DNA of 12,471 nucleotides, taken from JAJKIP01 sp040509055 (GTDB taxonomy: Bacteria; Bacteroidota; Bacteroidia; Chitinophagales; Chitinophagaceae). Both the position numbers and the translations under genes were made by a program. Under the pieces are notes generated by a model. The model worked only from the letters and a program-made list of their open reading frames with translations. It was not told the DNA's origin and did no database searches. Position 1 is the first letter of the stretch. Each line of letters begins with the position of its first letter. The stretch is taken from the NCBI GenBank assembly GCA_040509055.1, contig JBEVLT010000252.1:1-12471 (forward strand), read 5' to 3'. Positions 5,603 through 12,471 of this stretch are shown here, piece after piece.

Positions 5603-7912
5603 TCATTCCTTTTTCTTGTCCTTTTCGGCATTCTGCTGCCGCTCGTAATCTTTTTTGGTAGTACCCGTCGCATTACCGCTTTTCTCCGGAGAACCCTGTC
5701 CATTGTTATTAACCGGGTTGCCCGGTATTTTCTGGCCGGGTGCGGCTTTGTCGCCCTTGTTAGCTCCCTGCAGCGGAGTGTCCTCCACCTGGCCCTGCCT
5801 GGGCTTTTCCTTAAAATTCATTCCCAGGTTCTGCAGGACAAAGCTCCATACATCGGCCGCTTCGTCGATCAGCTTGCTGGTAGGTTTGCCTGCACCGTGT
5901 CCCGCATTTGTTTCGATACGGATCAGCACCGGGTTGTCGCCGGACTGGTATTCCTGCAGGCGGGCCGCAAACTTGAATGAATGCGCCGGCACCACACGGT
6001 CGTCGTGATCGGCCGTGGTGATCAGCGTAGCCGGGTAACTGACACCAGGCTTCAGGTTGTGATAGGGCGAATATTTGTACAGGAACGGAAAATGATTCGC
6101 CGAATCGGAGCTGCCGTATTCCACCGTCCAGCCCCATCCCACCGTGAACTTATGAAACCGCAGCATGTCCAGCACGCCCACCGCCGGCAGGGCCACTTTG
6201 AAGAGCTCAGGTCGCTGGGTCATGGCCGCACCGACCAGCAGTCCGCCATTGCTGCCGCCGCGAATGGCTATCTTTTGGGGGTTGGTATAGCGGCTTTTGA
6301 TCAGGAACTCCGCCGCACCGATAAAGTCATCGAATACATTCTGCTTTTTTTCCAGCATACCGGCCTTGTGCCACTTCTCGCCATACTCGCTGCCGCCACG
6401 CAGGTTTACCACGGCATAGATGCCTCCCTGCTCGATGAAAAAGGCATTGCTCATGCTGAAGCCGGGTGTGATCGGGATATTGAAACCGCCATACCCGTAC
6501 AGCAGCACCGGGTTGTTGCCATCCATCTTCAGCCCTTTCCGGTAGGTCAGGAACATTGGCACATAAGTGCCATCCTTGCTGGCAAAAAATACCTGCTGCG
6601 TCTCGAAATTGTCGGTATTCATCCTTGTCTCGGTCTTGCGAAACAGGGTAGACTGACCGGTTGCCACATCGTACCGGTAAATAGCGGGGGGCATGCTGAA
6701 AGAGGTGTACGTATAAAAGAATTCCCTGTCGGGCCGCTCGCCGCCAAACCCGCTGGCGGTACCGATACCCGGGAGCGTGATCTCCCGCACCAGTTTGCCG
6801 TCATAGGTATATTGGTACACTTTGGTAGAAGCATCCTTCAGGTACTGTGCAAATAAATAACCGCCGCCGGTGGAGACCGACTGCAAGGCTTCAGGCTTCT
6901 CCGGGATAACAGTTTTCCATTTGCTCTTATCCGGGCTTTTCGGATCGATCAGCACTACTTTGTAATTCGGTGCGCCTTCGTTGGTACGTACCAGCAGTTT
7001 GGCGCCGTCGTTGTCCACCACGTCCGGCTCGGTAGCAAACCCGGGGATCAGCAATTTTAATTTTTGCTGGGCCGGGTCTTTCATATCGCGGTACCAGATC
7101 TCGGCGCCGCTGGTGCCTTCGCTGACCGACAGCACCAGGAAACGCCCGTCTTCGGTAAGACCGCCGCCATGGTAACGCAGCGGATGCTGCTTATCCTCGT
7201 ATACCAGCTTATCGGCCGACTGGGGCGTGCCGATCTTGTGGTAAAACACTTTGTGAAACTGGTTTTGCTTGCTGAGCTTCGATTTTTCATCGGGCTGGTC
7301 GTAGCCGCTGTAATAAAATCCGTCATCACCGTCCCAGCTGTAGCCGCTGAACTTTACCCACCTTACTTTATCGGTCAGCAGTTCCTTTGTATCGGCTTTC
7401 ATTACAGACACTTCCTGCCAGTCGCTGCCGGCCTCTGCAATGGAATACGCAAAGTACTTCCCGCTCTTGCTGAAACTATAAGATCCCAGCGCGGCGATGC
7501 CTTCCCTGTTGAGCGTATTGGGATTGAGAAACTCTTCCGGTGCTCCATCCAGGCCACGTTGCCGGTACATGATGGCCTGGTTTTGCAAGCCATCGTTCTT
7601 GAAAAAATAATAATACTCCCCTTTTTTGAAGGGAGACGAATAGCGCGGATAATTCCACAGCTCTTCGAGCCGCTTCCTCACCCTGTCGCGATAGGGAATG
7701 GAAGCCAGGTAACTTTCCGTCACCTTGTTCTCTTCCTTTACCCAGTTTTTCGTTTCATTGCTGTTGTCATTTTCCAGCCACCGGTAAGGGTCTTCTACCT
7801 TGGTGTTGTGGTAAACATCGACGGTATCCACTTTTGCCGTTTGGGGATATCTCACTTGTGCTTGCGTCAGCAGGGTACAGGACATAAAAAGTAACAGGGC
7901 AATTTTCCTCAT
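5603..7912 (-). CDS. Secreted prolyl oligopeptidase (S9A) with low-complexity tail
   Basis: The 769-residue protein is an S9A prolyl oligopeptidase, a serine peptidase that cuts short peptides after proline. Residues 1-19 are a signal peptide ending T-Q-A-Q, so it acts in the periplasm or outside. The N-terminal helix and DPYRWLE motif (41-47) lead into a beta-propeller (about 85-430), then the alpha/beta-hydrolase domain. That domain holds the nucleophile Ser554 in GGSNGG, Trp595 and Tyr599 of the S1 pocket, Asp637 in DHDDRVVP with Arg639, and His672 in AGHGAGK. All expected catalytic residues are present. After about residue 702 a hydrophilic tail rich in Gly, Asn, Gln and Lys extends some 65 residues beyond the usual end. 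The gene is monocistronic and divergent from pfkA. Porcine prolyl oligopeptidase is 710 residues long and cytosolic. Confidence 0.95.
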   Translation of the reverse strand: MRKIALLLFMSCTLLTQAQVRYPQTAKVDTVDVYHNTKVEDPYRWLENDNSNETKNWVKEENKVTESYLASIPYRDRVRKRLEELWNYPRYSSPFKKGEYYYFFKNDGLQNQAIMYRQRGLDGAPEEFLNPNTLNREGIAALGSYSFSKSGKYFAYSIAEAGSDWQEVSVMKADTKELLTDKVRWVKFSGYSWDGDDGFYYSGYDQPDEKSKLSKQNQFHKVFYHKIGTPQSADKLVYEDKQHPLRYHGGGLTEDGRFLVLSVSEGTSGAEIWYRDMKDPAQQKLKLLIPGFATEPDVVDNDGAKLLVRTNEGAPNYKVVLIDPKSPDKSKWKTVIPEKPEALQSVSTGGGYLFAQYLKDASTKVYQYTYDGKLVREITLPGIGTASGFGGERPDREFFYTYTSFSMPPAIYRYDVATGQSTLFRKTETRMNTDNFETQQVFFASKDGTYVPMFLTYRKGLKMDGNNPVLLYGYGGFNIPITPGFSMSNAFFIEQGGIYAVVNLRGGSEYGEKWHKAGMLEKKQNVFDDFIGAAEFLIKSRYTNPQKIAIRGGSNGGLLVGAAMTQRPELFKVALPAVGVLDMLRFHKFTVGWGWTVEYGSSDSANHFPFLYKYSPYHNLKPGVSYPATLITTADHDDRVVPAHSFKFAARLQEYQSGDNPVLIRIETNAGHGAGKPTSKLIDEAADVWSFVLQNLGMNFKEKPRQGQVEDTPLQGANKGDKAAPGQKIPGNPVNNNGQGSPEKSGNATGTTKKDYERQQNAEKDKKKE

Positions 7913-7934
7913 AAATCAAATAGTTTTAACCGCT

Positions 7935-7967
7935 TAAAGATAACTGAAACCGGGCTGAAAAAACAAA
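7935..7967 (-). promoter_or_regulatory. Promoter of the prolyl oligopeptidase gene
   Basis: On the minus strand, TTTG (7964-7967), a 21-base spacer and TATCTTTA (7935-7942) match the Bacteroidota promoter except for the final base of the -7 box. Transcription would start near 7929, about 17 bases before the ATG at 7912. Confidence 0.5.
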
Positions 7968-8080
7968 CTGGCGGTATGGGCGGACCAGGGCTGCAAAAAG
8001 GCGAAACAGGCGCGTGTCATCCGTTTGCCTGCCTGCAACTAACACTCATTCGTTTGAGATCGGAATCAACGTTTTATACA

Positions 8081-8113
8081 TCTGCCGCAATCCCGAACAA
8101 AACCTTATTTTTG
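8081..8113 (+). promoter_or_regulatory. Promoter of the pfkA-pyk unit
   Basis: TATTTTTG (8106-8113) matches the -7 consensus TAnnTTTG exactly. TCTG (8081-8084), 21 bases upstream, is one base off the TTTG -33 box. Transcription would start near 8119, leaving a leader of about 58 bases before the ATG at 8177. Confidence 0.5.
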
Positions 8114-8176
8114 ATGCACTTTCAACGATTGCAGCCATCGGGTAAACATTACACTAAACAGTTATTCAAAGAATTA

Positions 8177-9160
8177 ATGGCAAAAAAAGTCTCTAAGATC
8201 GGGGTTCTCACGTCAGGAGGAGATGCGCCGGGTATGAATGCAGCGATCAGGGCCGTGGTCCGCACGGCTATTTATCACAACATAGAGGTATACGGCATCA
8301 TGCGCGGCTACCAGGGACTGCTGGACGATGATATCATTAAAATGGAGTCCAAGTCGGTGGCCAACATTATCCAGCGTGGCGGCACCATCCTGAAAACGGC
8401 CCGCTGCAAAGAATTTTATGAGCCCGAAGGCCGTAAAAAAGCCTATGCTACCCTGAAAAAAAGAGGGATCAACGGGCTGGTGATCATCGGCGGCGACGGC
8501 TCCTTCCGCGGCGCCTGCAAGCTCAGCCAGGAGTTCGACATTCCCTGTATCGGCCTGGCCGGTACCATTGACAAGGATATTCACGGCAGCGATTTTACCA
8601 TCGGTTTTGATACGGCCGTCAACACGGCGGTGCGCGCCATCGACCAGATCAGGGATACCATGGACGCACATGACCGCATTTTCATCATCGAGGTGATGGG
8701 ACGCGATGCCGGTTATATCGCGCTGCACAGCGGCATTGCCACCGGTGCAGAAAACATCCTGATCCCGGAACGTAAAACGCCGATCAAAGACATTATCAAA
8801 ACCCTGCAGGAGAAAGAACGGCGGAAAAAGCTGGTGAACCTGATCGTGGTAGCAGAAGGGGATGGTAACGGCGGCGCTTATGAAGTGCAGAAAACACTGG
8901 CAGCCGGGCTGCCAAACGCCGAGATCCGCGTGGCGGTGCTGGGCCATATACAAAGAGGCGGCGCCCCTACCTGCATCGACCGGCTGATCGCCAGCCGCAT
9001 GGGCTACCACGCCGTGGAGAGCCTGATCGAAGGCCGGCACAACGTGTTTGTGGGCATCCACAACAACAAAATGAACTATATACCCCTGGAAAAGGCGGTG
9101 AAAGATAAAGGAAACATCAGCGAAGAGTGGATGAAGATCGTGAAGATACTGGCCAGCTGA
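8177..9160 (+). CDS. pfkA: ATP-type 6-phosphofructokinase
   Basis: This 327-residue enzyme phosphorylates fructose 6-phosphate to fructose 1,6-bisphosphate, the committed step of glycolysis, in the cytosol. It shows SGGDAPGMNAA (13-23), MRGYQGL (42-48), GGDGS (105-109), GTIDKD (129-134) with catalytic Asp132, MGRDAGY (174-180), Glu227 and HIQRGG (257-262). Gly at the third position of GGDGS and Gly129 before TID are the ATP-type residues, where PPi-dependent enzymes have Asp and Lys. The residue after the catalytic Asp is Lys133, where E. coli PfkA has Asn. The start at 8177 gives the usual family length. The frame is open upstream to 7976, but that extension crosses the promoter and lacks family similarity. 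pyk follows after 37 bases, so the two glycolytic control enzymes are probably co-transcribed. Confidence 0.96.
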   Translation: MAKKVSKIGVLTSGGDAPGMNAAIRAVVRTAIYHNIEVYGIMRGYQGLLDDDIIKMESKSVANIIQRGGTILKTARCKEFYEPEGRKKAYATLKKRGINGLVIIGGDGSFRGACKLSQEFDIPCIGLAGTIDKDIHGSDFTIGFDTAVNTAVRAIDQIRDTMDAHDRIFIIEVMGRDAGYIALHSGIATGAENILIPERKTPIKDIIKTLQEKERRKKLVNLIVVAEGDGNGGAYEVQKTLAAGLPNAEIRVAVLGHIQRGGAPTCIDRLIASRMGYHAVESLIEGRHNVFVGIHNNKMNYIPLEKAVKDKGNISEEWMKIVKILAS

Positions 9161-9197
9161 TCAATACTATCGCTTAACCTTATTTAAGAAGACAACC

Positions 9198-10691
9198 ATG
9201 CCACAAAACGCAGAAAAATACTTTCACAAGCAAATGGATAAGGATGCCGGTCTCGTGCATACCTATCACAAAACGAAGATCGTAGCCACCGTAGGCCCGG
9301 CCTGCGACACCTACGAAAAGCTGCTGGAGCTGGTAAGAGCCGGCGTGAACATCTTCCGGCTGAACTTTTCGCACGGCACGCACGAAAACAAGGCTGCGAT
9401 CATCGAACATATCCGCAAGATCAACAAGACCGAGCCGTACAATATCGCGATACTCGGCGATCTGCAGGGGCCCAAACTGCGCGTGGGCGAAATAGAAAAC
9501 GGCGCCCTGAAAATAGAAGCCGGCGATACGCTCACCTTCACCTCCAAGGAGAAAGTAGTCGGCACCAAAGAACGCATTTACATCTCCTACCCCAACCTGC
9601 ACAACGATGTGAACGTGGGAGAAAAAATACTCATCGACGACGGCAAACTGGAAGTAGTGGTGTCCGAGATCACGGAGGCCGGCGATGTGAAAGTGATCGT
9701 GACCTATGGCGGCATCCTGCTGCCAAAAAAAGGCGTGAACCTGCCCGATACGGCCATCTCCCTGCCGGCCATGACGGAAAAAGATTTTGCGGATTTCGAA
9801 TTTATCGTGGAGCAGGAACTGGACTGGGTAGCCCTTTCGTTTGTGCGCAAGGCAGAAGATATCGTGAACCTGAAAAAACTGGTGACCGACAGGAAAAGCC
9901 TGGTGAAGGTAATGGCTAAAATAGAAATGCCCTCGGCCCTGGCCGATCTGCGCAATATCATCGTGGAATCGGACGGCGTGATGGTAGCCCGCGGCGACCT
10001 GGGCGTGGAGCTGCCGGTAGAAAAAGTACCGATGGCGCAGCGCAACATCATCCGCAAATGCCTACACCGCGGCAAACCGGTCATTGTGGCCACGCAGATG
10101 ATGGAAAGCATGATCGACCGTGTGAAACCGAACCGCAGCGAGATCACCGACGTGGCCAATGCGGTGCTGGAGGGCGCCGATGCCGTAATGCTGAGCGCAG
10201 AGACCGCTACGGGACAGCACCCCTCGCTGGTGGTAGAGACCATGCGCAAGATCATCCTGGAAGTGGAAGCGACCGAATACCGCTATAACCGCGAAGAGGA
10301 CCTGCGTCCGCAGCCGCACTCCCCTTCTTTCCTCAGCGATGCCATCTGCTACAACGGCTGCAAGATCGCCAGCGATATATCGGCCAACGCCCTGATCGGG
10401 ATGACGCAGAGCGGCTATACCGCGTTTGTGCTCAGCAGCTACCGCCCCAAATCGCCGCTGTATATTTTTACCAAGGAAAAATCGCTGGTCAACCAGCTCA
10501 GCCTGAGCTGGGGCGTACGCGCCTTTTACTACGACGAGGAAGAAAGCCTGGACGATATCATCTTCGACCAGATCTCCATCCTCAAAGAACGAGGGTTTAT
10601 CAAGACGGGCGACATCGTGGTGAATACGGGCAGCACGCCCATTGCACTGCACCTGCCCACCAACGTACTGAAGATTACAAAGGTCGATTAA
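9198..10691 (+). CDS. pyk: Pyruvate kinase, K+-independent type
   Basis: The 497-residue cytosolic enzyme transfers phosphate from phosphoenolpyruvate to ADP, the last step of glycolysis. The N-terminal TKIVATVGPA (26-35) and NFSHG (56-60) are followed by GDLQGPKLRVG (87-97). The B domain spans about 98-190. The signature VMAKIEMPSAL (238-248) holds catalytic Lys241 and Glu243. ARGDLG (264-269) holds Asp267, and ATQMMESM (298-305) holds Thr299. Leu89, Gln90, Lys93 and Val96 correspond to Leu113, Gln114, Lys117 and hydrophobic residue 120 of the class that does not need K+; K+-dependent enzymes have Thr, Lys, Glu and Thr there. The C-terminal allosteric domain runs from about 380. It is the second gene after pfkA and ends at a strong terminator. 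Confidence 0.96.
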   Translation: MPQNAEKYFHKQMDKDAGLVHTYHKTKIVATVGPACDTYEKLLELVRAGVNIFRLNFSHGTHENKAAIIEHIRKINKTEPYNIAILGDLQGPKLRVGEIENGALKIEAGDTLTFTSKEKVVGTKERIYISYPNLHNDVNVGEKILIDDGKLEVVVSEITEAGDVKVIVTYGGILLPKKGVNLPDTAISLPAMTEKDFADFEFIVEQELDWVALSFVRKAEDIVNLKKLVTDRKSLVKVMAKIEMPSALADLRNIIVESDGVMVARGDLGVELPVEKVPMAQRNIIRKCLHRGKPVIVATQMMESMIDRVKPNRSEITDVANAVLEGADAVMLSAETATGQHPSLVVETMRKIILEVEATEYRYNREEDLRPQPHSPSFLSDAICYNGCKIASDISANALIGMTQSGYTAFVLSSYRPKSPLYIFTKEKSLVNQLSLSWGVRAFYYDEEESLDDIIFDQISILKERGFIKTGDIVVNTGSTPIALHLPTNVLKITKVD

Positions 10692-10711
10692 GATCAACGC
10701 ATCATAAATGG

Positions 10712-10747
10712 AAACGGGTACAGCTTTCGTTGTACCCGTTTTTCTTT
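10712..10747 (+). terminator. Rho-independent terminator after pyk
   Basis: AAACGGGTACA (10712-10722) pairs perfectly with TGTACCCGTTT (10731-10741) around an 8-base loop. The plus strand continues TTCTTTT. It lies 20 bases after the pyk stop and 19 bases past the minus-strand DUF1761 stop. It may serve both convergent genes, although the T-run is good only on the plus strand. Confidence 0.85.
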
Positions 10748-10766
10748 TAGCTCCTGGGCGGGCTGC

Positions 10767-11192
10767 TTATCTCCACAGCACAAGAATAATGGCAGCAGCC
10801 AGGTGGCCGACGACGTGATAGCCGCAATCGATAAAATACAAGGCGGTCGGCCTGCTTTCATAAATAAAAGAGATGGAAACCGCCGTAGTGGCAAACCCGA
10901 TACCGGTGATCAGTCCCAGCTTGATGCCGGATGTCAACCCGGTCAGCCACAGCCGGTCAGCCAGCAAGGCCTGTGCGATGACGGTAATGATGATCAGCAG
11001 CAATGAAGCGATCATCATCCCGGCTATGCTTTTGCCTTTACCGGGATTGTTCATATCGATCCCGACAAGCCTGATCCATGCCGGCGCAAACAAAGCTTTG
11101 GAATACCAGATAGCACCTAAGATAAAATAAGCGGCGGCGGCGACAAGCACGGCCAGCCAGTTGATCCGCGAAAGCAATTCGTTGAGGTCCAT
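10767..11192 (-). CDS. DUF1761 family integral membrane protein
   Basis: A 141-residue protein with four predicted membrane helices at about 11-30, 56-76, 86-107 and 117-138. The first helix carries LGAIWYSKALFAPAW (25-39), typical of DUF1761 with its conserved W-Y-S and L-F/W residues. The family has no established function. I chose the ATG at 11192 (MDLNELL); the open frame upstream to 11285 has no membrane or family character and overlaps the promoter. It lies 70 bases downstream of the lipoprotein gene on the same strand but has its own promoter candidate. It converges on pyk. Confidence 0.85.
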   Translation of the reverse strand: MDLNELLSRINWLAVLVAAAAYFILGAIWYSKALFAPAWIRLVGIDMNNPGKGKSIAGMMIASLLLIIITVIAQALLADRLWLTGLTSGIKLGLITGIGFATTAVSISFIYESRPTALYFIDCGYHVVGHLAAAIILVLWR

Positions 11193-11212
11193 AAGTGTTG
11201 ATTTTGTTGGGC

Positions 11213-11243
11213 GAAAAGTAGAGACAATTTCCCGCAAATGCAA
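11213..11243 (-). promoter_or_regulatory. Candidate promoter of the DUF1761 gene
   Basis: On the minus strand, TTG (11241-11243), a 20-base spacer and TACTTTTC (11213-11220) resemble the Bacteroidota promoter with the last base of the -7 box changed. Transcription would start near 11207, some 15 bases before the ATG at 11192. Confidence 0.35.
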
Positions 11244-11262
11244 GCGCAGTACGGCTCCGGGG

Positions 11263-12357
11263 TTATACAGCCTTGTAGCGGCCAATGGTAATGGCTACCA
11301 CATGGCCGCCCATCAGCTCACCCACGAGCGGCCTGGGAGGTTCAGCAGGCGATCCCGAAGGCGAAAAAATAAATCCCTGCGGGATATCGCTGACCGGGTC
11401 AGCCAGCAGCAACAGCGTGCCGTGGCCGATGCCGCTCATTTGCTTCCTGGAATCGAAAAAATGAATGTTTTCACCGGAGCAATCAAACAGCGGAACCGCA
11501 TACACCCTGTACCGGCCGAGCAGGCTGTTGATATTCGCTGTAGTTTGAAAAGGGAAGTACCGCGATAAGCTGTCCGCATTCAACAGGTAAGGCTGCTGCT
11601 GGACCACCATAAAATGGCCATTGGATTCACCGCCGGGTTTGTAGCCGAAAGACAGGATGTCGCCGGGCAGTGCATTGGCCACACCTCCTTTGCTGGCCCC
11701 GGTATACGTACCGATACCGGCCCGCATGGTATGATTGACCGAATCGATCACCCGGGCATTGACATTTCCGGCCACGTACTGCCAGCCTTTTTCGTTGCCA
11801 GTAAGCGTGGGAAAGGCTGCCGCGATCTCATAGGCCGAAGCCACCCAGCCTGGTGCAGCAAACGGGGTTACATTCTTTGTACGGATAACGTCGCCCAGCA
11901 ACAAATAGGCATTGCTGCCAGCCGCGGCGCTGCCGGTGGCCGACAACAGCCGCGTGCCATAGCCCACGCAATCGACCGTGGAATTGAACGTACGGGAAGC
12001 CGCATCATACAAAGCATAGGGCATACGGGTGGGCCACACCGATGCGAACTGCCCGATGCTGAACTCTGGATATTGATCGCTGGTGATGTAATAACCGGGG
12101 CCCGGGTTCTCGTACCGCTCATACACGTTGTACGACTGGCCGTTATAGATCAGCGTGGTATCGCTGACGGTGACGCCATCCATCTGCAGGTAACCCTGCT
12201 GCAGCAAAAATGGTTTGCCCACACCGGTAGCAGCATCGAGCACCGTGCTGTAAAAAGTATCGTTATAAGCAGGAAGCAACTGCGGCCCTGAACCGGGCTG
12301 AGAATGACACGAAAAACAGAAGCAGGCCAGCAGCGCGTACAGGTAAAAGGATTTCAT
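11263..12357 (-). CDS. Unrecognised lipoprotein with cysteine-peptidase-like motifs
   Basis: I do not recognise this 364-residue family. The N-terminus (MKSFYLYALLACFCFSC) looks like a lipoprotein signal with Cys17 as the likely lipidated residue, although the lipobox is imperfect; cleavage by signal peptidase I is possible. The mature protein contains VDCVGYGTRLL (128-138) with Cys130, ALPGDILSF (229-237) with Asp233, and SNGHFMVVQQ (245-254) with His248. A buried Cys heading a helix, a Pro-Gly-Asp turn before a strand, and a Gly-His strand in this order are the plan of NlpC/P60 and CHAP peptidoglycan hydrolases. That assignment is inference from spacing and motifs only. A downstream segment (280-320) holds a second Cys (293) and His298, His312. 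No promoter was clear in 12358-12471. The neighbouring DUF1761 gene gives no functional clue. Confidence 0.8.
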   Translation of the reverse strand: MKSFYLYALLACFCFSCHSQPGSGPQLLPAYNDTFYSTVLDAATGVGKPFLLQQGYLQMDGVTVSDTTLIYNGQSYNVYERYENPGPGYYITSDQYPEFSIGQFASVWPTRMPYALYDAASRTFNSTVDCVGYGTRLLSATGSAAAGSNAYLLLGDVIRTKNVTPFAAPGWVASAYEIAAAFPTLTGNEKGWQYVAGNVNARVIDSVNHTMRAGIGTYTGASKGGVANALPGDILSFGYKPGGESNGHFMVVQQQPYLLNADSLSRYFPFQTTANINSLLGRYRVYAVPLFDCSGENIHFFDSRKQMSGIGHGTLLLLADPVSDIPQGFIFSPSGSPAEPPRPLVGELMGGHVVAITIGRYKAV

Positions 12358-12471
12358 AAACAGTTTTAATGGTTTAAAAGGTTCGGATAACCGACCCGCA
12401 AATGAATAAAAAATTGTTTACCCATGCAATAGCCGGATAGCAGCATGGTCCTGATTTTGCAGCGCTTTGTA

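Noticed and set aside
5981..7894. Long plus-strand open frames (291 and 276 codons) opposite the prolyl oligopeptidase
   Set aside because: They are antisense to a gene with intact catalytic residues and show no coherent domain.
7976..8176. N-terminal extension of phosphofructokinase to an upstream ATG
   Set aside because: The extra 67 residues lack family similarity and overlap a good promoter; the ATG at 8177 gives the standard PfkA start and length.
8213..9061. 282-codon minus-strand open frame opposite pfkA
   Set aside because: It is fully antisense to a well-conserved gene and shows no recognisable motif; a codon-bias shadow.
11193..11285. Upstream extension of the DUF1761 frame
   Set aside because: It overlaps the end of the lipoprotein gene and a promoter candidate, and lacks membrane or family character.
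11614..12291. 225-codon plus-strand open frame opposite the lipoprotein gene
   Set aside because: The minus frame is longer, has a signal sequence and ordered motifs; the plus frame shows only composition-driven residues.
12358..12471. Short minus-strand frame upstream of the lipoprotein
   Set aside because: About 26 codons, without promoter or recognisable sequence; not distinguishable from chance.

Overview
The window looks like chromosomal core and accessory DNA of a Bacteroidota bacterium, most likely a Chitinophagaceae-like member of the Chitinophagales. This placement is inferred. The basis is promoter elements of the Bacteroidota type (TTTG, a spacer of about 20 bases, then TAnnTTTG) ahead of several genes, almost no Shine-Dalgarno sequences, signal peptides ending in A-Q, and gene families common in that phylum (DUF1684, DUF1761, CtlX-type hydrolase, secreted S9A peptidase). 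I see no phage, transposase, integrase, rRNA, tRNA or CRISPR array.

Layout from left to right. Positions 1-247 carry no gene but hold two compact hairpins. Positions 248-1056 (minus) are a translationally coupled pair: an acyl-CoA-binding protein, then an unknown secreted protein with a polyproline tail. Positions 1132-3804 (plus) hold a good promoter and two amidinotransferase-fold (guanidino-group-modifying) enzymes, an arginine deiminase-like protein and a CtlX-type citrulline hydrolase. Together they could take arginine to ornithine through citrulline. The 119-base gap between them is built from heptamer repeats in both orientations. Positions 3983-4585 (plus) are a secreted DUF1684 protein, overlapping tail to tail with an RmlD-like NAD(P)-dependent reductase (4575-5468, minus). 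Positions 5603-7912 (minus) are a secreted prolyl oligopeptidase with an unusual low-complexity C-terminal tail.

The prolyl oligopeptidase gene is divergent from a two-gene glycolytic unit (8177-10691, plus): ATP-type 6-phosphofructokinase and pyruvate kinase, the two classic control enzymes of glycolysis, closed by a strong intrinsic terminator at 10712-10747. The pyruvate kinase has the residues of the K+-independent class. Converging on it are a small DUF1761 membrane protein (10767-11192, minus) and, upstream of that, an unrecognised lipoprotein (11263-12357, minus). That lipoprotein has Cys, Pro-Gly-Asp and Gly-His motifs spaced like an NlpC/P60 or CHAP-type cysteine peptidase.

Most of the window is ordinary housekeeping and secreted-protein content. 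The points most worth a second look are the arginine-citrulline enzyme pair, the repeat array between its genes, and the cysteine-peptidase-like lipoprotein. I did not find convincing evidence of a wholly new multi-gene system.
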